Shown here in pieces: positions 6,047 to 8,765 of a stretch of DNA of 8,765 nt. The stretch lies in NCBI GenBank assembly GCA_017626655.1, contig JAGAIH010000172.1, positions 1 to 8,765 on the forward strand, given 5' to 3'. The stretch's first letter is position 1. Every line of letters starts with the position of its first letter. The translations under genes were made by a program, and so were the position numbers. A model generated the notes under the pieces. It worked only from the letters and a program-made list of their open reading frames with translations. It was not told the origin of the DNA and searched no databases. Source of the stretch: Clostridia bacterium. GTDB taxonomy: Bacteria > Bacillota_A > Clostridia > Oscillospirales > CAG-272.

Positions 6047-7000
6047 TTATAGTGAGACGATCCACTGCGCCGCCAGCAGCACCAGGGGCAGTGTCCCCAC
6101 CGAGAGCAAGGAGGAGGTGCCCACCGTCTGGGAGGCGTAGCCCGAGTTGAGACCGTAGATCTCGGAGAACATGGTGATGGAGGAGGCCGCGGGGAGCGCC
6201 GCTTCGACGGTGACGAAGAGGATCATGTCCTGGGGGAGCCGGATCAGCTTGCAGATGACACAAACGATCAAGGGAAGCACGATGAGCTTCATGAGGGAGA
6301 AGTAGTAGATCTTGCCCGACCCGAAGATCTGCTTGGGAGTTCTTGTGGCCAGCAGAGCGCCCGTGATGAGGACGGAGATGGGGGTGCAGAGGTTGGAGAG
6401 GTACAGGAAGAACTTGGACAGGAAGGCGGGGAGGGCAAAGCCCGGGAAGGGAATGACCAGCATGTAGATCAGGACACCGATGAGACAGGGGACTGACCCC
6501 AGATTGATGAAGATCTTGCGGACGGTCAGCTTGATATCCGAGCGCTTGCGGGCGAGAATGGCCACGCCCCAGGACCAGATGAACAGATGGAAGCTGATGT
6601 TAAAGAATGCCGCCAGAAACAGTCCCTTCGCCCCGAAGAGAGCCTCCAGGATGGGGAAGCCAATGAAGCCGCCGTTGACGAACATCAGGGAGAATTCGGT
6701 GATCTTGCGCTCGTCCAGATCCTTGAAGCCCTTACACAGAATAAAGGCCAAGCCGCCCATGACAGCGTGAAAGATGATGCCGATGCCGATATACAGGAAG
6801 CCGTCCCCCAGGTTCTCGTAGGAGAATTCCGCCTCGGTCAGAGCCGAGATGATCATCATGGGCTGGCCGATCTTGATGATGAGGGTAGAGAGACGCTTGG
6901 AAGCCACGTCGTCGATGATGCCCTTCTTGCGGGCGAAGAAGCCGCAGGCCATGAGGAGGAACAGGGTGGCGATGATGGTGAGCAATGCGGTGAAATTCAT
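6047..7000 (-). CDS. AEC (auxin efflux carrier) family membrane transporter
   Basis: This 317-residue integral membrane protein has about ten predicted hydrophobic segments, roughly 4-22, 36-52, 66-88, 103-122, 127-149, 165-183, 192-215, 234-251, 257-275 and 293-316. Family hallmarks include NGGFIGFPIL (109-118) in the fourth segment and the C-terminal ALPAASSITMF (268-278) with TVGTSSLLSVGTLP (292-305). Bacterial AEC proteins include malonate, malate and other organic acid transporters, but the substrate cannot be read from this sequence. The length is normal for the family and the frame is intact. The ATG at 7000 follows AAAGGA by 7 bases. The gene starts 20 bp after the uracil-DNA glycosylase and ends at a strong terminator, so the two are probably co-transcribed. 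Their functions have no obvious link. Confidence 0.92.
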   Translation of the reverse strand: MNFTALLTIIATLFLLMACGFFARKKGIIDDVASKRLSTLIIKIGQPMMIISALTEAEFSYENLGDGFLYIGIGIIFHAVMGGLAFILCKGFKDLDERKITEFSLMFVNGGFIGFPILEALFGAKGLFLAAFFNISFHLFIWSWGVAILARKRSDIKLTVRKIFINLGSVPCLIGVLIYMLVIPFPGFALPAFLSKFFLYLSNLCTPISVLITGALLATRTPKQIFGSGKIYYFSLMKLIVLPLIVCVICKLIRLPQDMILFVTVEAALPAASSITMFSEIYGLNSGYASQTVGTSSLLSVGTLPLVLLAAQWIVSL

Positions 7001-7020
7001 ATTCGGTTCCTTTCGGGATA

Positions 7021-7587
7021 TTACGCTTTGGTCAGAAGATCCAGCTGTTCCTTGATGCGTTCAAAGTCCAGCAGCATATCCTCCTTCTTGGAGGCATCGC
7101 GGAGGAGTGCGGCGGGATGGTACACGGCGGTCATCAGCACCCCGCCCTTGCGGATGAACTGCCCATGCTCCCGGGTGATGCGGAAGTCGGGCCTTATGAG
7201 CCGCATGGCTGAGATGCGCCCCAGGCAGACGATGATCTTGGGCTGAATGAGCCTCACCTGCTCCCGAAGATACCCGATGCAGGCGTCCTGCTCCTCGGGA
7301 AGCGGGTCACGGTTCATGGGGGGACGGCATTTGAGAATGTTGGCAATGTAGACCGATTCGCGGGGAATGCCCACCGCAAAGAGGTAGCGGTCCAGGAGCT
7401 TGCCCGCCGCACCCACGAAGGGGATACCCTGCTCGTCCTCGGCCTGTCCGGGAGCCTCACCCACGAACATCAGATCAGCCTCGCGGTTGCCCACGCCAAA
7501 GACCGGATTGGTGCGGGTCTTGCCCAGAGGACAGTTCGTGCAATCCCTACAGCGCGCCTCCAGCTCGCTCCAGGCGTCGATCGGCAT
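7021..7587 (-). CDS. Family 4 (iron-sulfur) uracil-DNA glycosylase
   Basis: The enzyme removes uracil from DNA at the start of base excision repair, in the cytoplasm. The 188-residue product carries [17 protein letters not shown] (44-60, motif for uracil binding and water activation), NILKCRPP (83-90) and HPAALLR (157-163, with H157). Four cysteines fit the [4Fe-4S] cluster of family 4 enzymes: C16-x2-C19, C87 and C103; C13 is an extra one nearby. The length is typical for this family, which is related to an N-terminal domain annotated in SPO1 phage DNA polymerase. The ATG at 7587 follows AAGGAGG by 8 bases. A GTG three codons earlier (7596) overlaps that site and is unlikely to be the start. 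It leads a two-gene unit with the AEC transporter and has a candidate promoter at 7620-7648. Confidence 0.94.
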   Translation of the reverse strand: MPIDAWSELEARCRDCTNCPLGKTRTNPVFGVGNREADLMFVGEAPGQAEDEQGIPFVGAAGKLLDRYLFAVGIPRESVYIANILKCRPPMNRDPLPEEQDACIGYLREQVRLIQPKIIVCLGRISAMRLIRPDFRITREHGQFIRKGGVLMTAVYHPAALLRDASKKEDMLLDFERIKEQLDLLTKA

Positions 7588-7595
7588 AGCGGTCA

Positions 7596-7602
7596 CCTCC
7601 TT
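7596..7602 (-). promoter_or_regulatory. Ribosome binding site of the uracil-DNA glycosylase gene
   Basis: Minus-strand AAGGAGG lies 8 bases before ATG 7587 and overlaps the alternative GTG at 7596, so it selects the ATG. On the plus strand the same bases overlap the TTGACA of a divergent promoter. Confidence 0.85.
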
Positions 7603-7629
7603 GACAAATGATCCTGTATATTATATAAT
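7601..7629 (+). promoter_or_regulatory. Consensus sigma-A promoter on the plus strand, facing away from udg
   Basis: TTGACA at 7601-7606 and TATAAT at 7624-7629 are both exact consensus hexamers at the optimal 17-bp spacing. Transcription would start near 7636 and run toward the 3' end of whiA, where no annotated plus-strand gene exists. The -10 lies in the perfect 14-bp palindrome ATATTATATAATAT (7618-7631), so the minus strand also reads TATAAT. Chance occurrence of all 12 consensus bases at this spacing is unlikely, but activity cannot be shown from sequence. Confidence 0.6.
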
Positions 7630-7648
7630 ATTTTGCGAAGAAATGCAA
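7620..7648 (-). promoter_or_regulatory. Candidate promoter for the udg-AEC unit
   Basis: On the minus strand TTGCAT (7648-7643, 3 of 6 to consensus) is followed after 17 bp by an exact TATAAT (7625-7620). Transcription would start near 7613, about 26 nt before ATG 7587. It shares its -10 palindrome with the stronger plus-strand promoter, so the two probably compete. Confidence 0.5.
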
Positions 7649-7834
7649 GATGAAAACAGAAATATCCCCCTGAATTTCAACTTTTTTCTGTTTTCGCGGC
7701 AGATTCGCGCCGCAATATTGTGAATACGGGTGAGGAAACTCCATTTTCCGACAAAAGGAGGCTTCCATGAAAGATACCGACTTCAATCCCCCATACAACA
7801 ACGGGCACCCCACAGCCGTGAGGTGCCTGTCTTT
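7636..7834 (+). other. Possible plus-strand transcript with hairpins and a strong ribosome binding site
   Basis: Downstream of the consensus plus-strand promoter come an 11-bp perfect stem (GAAAACAGAAA at 7652-7662 with 7685-7695) and a second stem GCGGC/GCCGC (7696-7700 with 7709-7713). Then AAAAGGAGG at 7753-7761 lies 5 bases before ATG 7767. The terminator hairpin at 7804-7827 follows, with TGTCTTTATT on this strand. The frame from ATG 7767 starts MKDTDFNPPYNN and meets no stop before the hairpin; it continues antisense through whiA. So the RNA could be a small non-coding RNA, a short coding leader, or an antisense transcript of whiA. I recognise no known RNA family here. Apart from these signals the 237-bp spacer holds nothing I can support. 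Confidence 0.3.
7804..7827 (-). terminator. Terminator of whiA, possibly bidirectional
   Basis: Five bases after the whiA stop codon, minus-strand GGCACCTCAC (7827-7818) pairs with GTGGGGTGCC (7813-7804) over 10 bp, with one U:G pair and a 4-base loop. CGTTGTTGTA follows. On the plus strand the stem has one C-A mismatch but is followed by the more T-rich TGTCTTTATT. The stem fits the minus strand slightly better, and its T-run is broken. Confidence 0.65.
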
Positions 7835-8759
7835 ATTGCTTGGACATTTTCTCATAGAACGCCATGACCTTCTCCAGCCGATGGTACACCCCCGACTTGG
7901 ACACGGGCGGGAAGTGAAGCTCTGCCAGCTCGGAGAGGGTGATATCGGGGTTGTTCAGCCGCAGGCGGGCGGTGAACTGAAGCTCCTCGGGGAGGGCGGG
8001 GATGAGATCGTGATCCTCCAGATATTGGATGGCGGCCAGGTGCTTGGCCCCTGTGCGGATGGCGCGGTTGATGTTCTCGGTGACGCAGTTGGTGGCGCGG
8101 TTCTCGTCGTTGCGGATGGAGCGCTCGATCTGGGCGTTGAAAAAATCGAACACCGAGGAGGTTGCCCCCACGAAGGCCAACAGCTCCTGGATCACGGTAC
8201 CGCTCTTGCAGAACAGTCCCGCCTTGCCGTCTCGGCTCGTCCGCCCCGCCTCGTAGCCCGACTCGGCCATGAGAATGCGGAGAGGCTCGGCCCGTCCGTC
8301 GTCGGGGAGCTTGATCTCCAAATGGTAGGACTTGGCGGGATCATTGACCGTACCGCAGGAGATGAAGACCCCCCGCAGAAAGTGAGCGGCGCAATGATCG
8401 CACTTGAAGCCCATGTAGCGGGCCAGGGTCTCGCATTCGGCCTCCTCATCGGGGAGGGAGGCGACGGCGCGGAGGTTCTTGGCGGCGGCCTTGTACTCAA
8501 AGGAGATACGAGCGTAGCGATGGGCCCCGCGGGACTCGTGGGTCACGGTTGCCTCGCGGGAAAACAGGGTATGAATGAGGCTGACAGCCTGCTCGTGGGG
8601 ATGGTAGGCGGCCTCCCTCACCACGGGAAAGACGGCGGTGATCCTGTCCCCCTCCACGCAGGCGCCGTAGATCAGCCCGTAGAGGTAAGCGCGGCGGCAG
8701 CACAGGGGCTTAATGGGAAGCATCCCCAGCTCGTCGCGGATATTCGATGCAAATGACAT
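7833..8759 (-). CDS. whiA: WhiA, sporulation/cell-division regulator with LAGLIDADG-like fold and C-terminal HTH
   Basis: WhiA is a conserved Gram-positive DNA-binding protein; it is a sporulation regulator in Streptomyces and affects cell division and chromosome segregation in Bacillus. The 308-residue product begins MSFASNIRDEL, the usual WhiA start. It shows the degenerate homing-endonuclease-like region with FLRGVFISCGTVNDP (127-141) and YHLEIKLPDD (145-154), then ELLAFVGAT (192-200) and NRATNCVTENINRA (220-233). The C-terminal helix-turn-helix covers about 257-300, with SELAEL (276-281) and PPVSKSGVYHRLEK (284-297). Length is close to the family norm. The ATG at 8759 leaves only 6 bases of window upstream, so its ribosome binding site and promoter are not visible. 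In many Firmicutes whiA follows rapZ and yvcK; that neighbourhood is out of view. A terminator follows its TAA stop. Confidence 0.96.
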   Translation of the reverse strand: MSFASNIRDELGMLPIKPLCCRRAYLYGLIYGACVEGDRITAVFPVVREAAYHPHEQAVSLIHTLFSREATVTHESRGAHRYARISFEYKAAAKNLRAVASLPDEEAECETLARYMGFKCDHCAAHFLRGVFISCGTVNDPAKSYHLEIKLPDDGRAEPLRILMAESGYEAGRTSRDGKAGLFCKSGTVIQELLAFVGATSSVFDFFNAQIERSIRNDENRATNCVTENINRAIRTGAKHLAAIQYLEDHDLIPALPEELQFTARLRLNNPDITLSELAELHFPPVSKSGVYHRLEKVMAFYEKMSKQ

Positions 8760-8765
8760 GATGGA

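Noticed and set aside
5754..6140. Overlapping plus-strand open frames across repeat element 3 and the AEC 3' end
   Set aside because: They run through the palindrome, a terminator and the antisense of a transporter; the opposite strand translates to the same peptide string because of the inverted repeat.
7588..7596. GTG start at 7596 for the uracil-DNA glycosylase
   Set aside because: The GTG overlaps the AAGGAGG site itself, which is correctly spaced for ATG 7587.
7767..8756. 329-codon plus-strand open frame antisense to whiA, with a good ribosome binding site
   Set aside because: Almost all of it is the complement of whiA, whose protein is clearly conserved; the long frame is explained by G+C-rich codons. 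The start region is kept only as part of a possible short transcript.
1..8765. CRISPR array, tRNA or rRNA genes, transposase or phage genes
   Set aside because: No regularly spaced direct repeats, no tRNA-like cloverleaf noticed, and no reading frame with transposase, integrase or phage features on either strand.

Overview
The window looks like chromosomal DNA from a Gram-positive anaerobe of class Clostridia, probably an uncultured member of the Oscillospiraceae or relatives. The evidence is the gene set (WhiA, AddB with an iron-sulfur nuclease domain, an iron-sulfur uracil-DNA glycosylase), strong AAGGAGG-type ribosome binding sites, sigma-A-like promoters, and G+C-rich genes separated by A+T-rich spacers. 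The taxonomic placement is inference. Nothing marks the window as phage or plasmid.

Six convincing genes all lie on the minus strand. Read in the direction of transcription (high to low coordinates) they are: whiA (8759-7833); a family 4 uracil-DNA glycosylase (7587-7021) followed after 20 bp by an AEC-family membrane transporter (7000-6047); a cytoplasmic parvulin-type prolyl isomerase (5530-4742) followed after 35 bp by a short QueG-like double [4Fe-4S] protein (4706-3849); and addB (3553-335). The spacing, three hairpin terminators and candidate promoters suggest four transcription units: whiA; udg-AEC; ppiC-queG-like; addB. Two of them concern DNA repair (uracil excision and AddAB end resection), but I see no single shared pathway.

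The most unusual content is between the genes. Three spacers (1-334, 3554-3848, 5531-6046) carry composite inverted-repeat elements that share one end motif, AAATTKGGGTTTRKCG. Two are complete: 233 bp at 3603-3835 and 364 bp at 5633-5996. The third is cut by the window start, and only its right end (255-270) is visible. Their interiors differ: a 25-bp perfect inverted repeat in the first, a 29-bp perfect inverted repeat with nested hairpins in the second, and a long imperfect palindrome in the third. No transposase is encoded. They look like non-autonomous, MITE-like or REP-like modular repeats, and their right ends sit just beyond gene 3' ends.

A second unexplained signal is in the whiA-udg spacer. 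A fully consensus plus-strand promoter (TTGACA, 17 bp, TATAAT) shares a 14-bp palindromic -10 region with a weaker minus-strand promoter for the glycosylase. It faces a roughly 200-nt stretch with hairpins, a strong ribosome binding site and ATG, and the whiA terminator region. This may be an undescribed small RNA, a short ORF, or a whiA antisense transcript.
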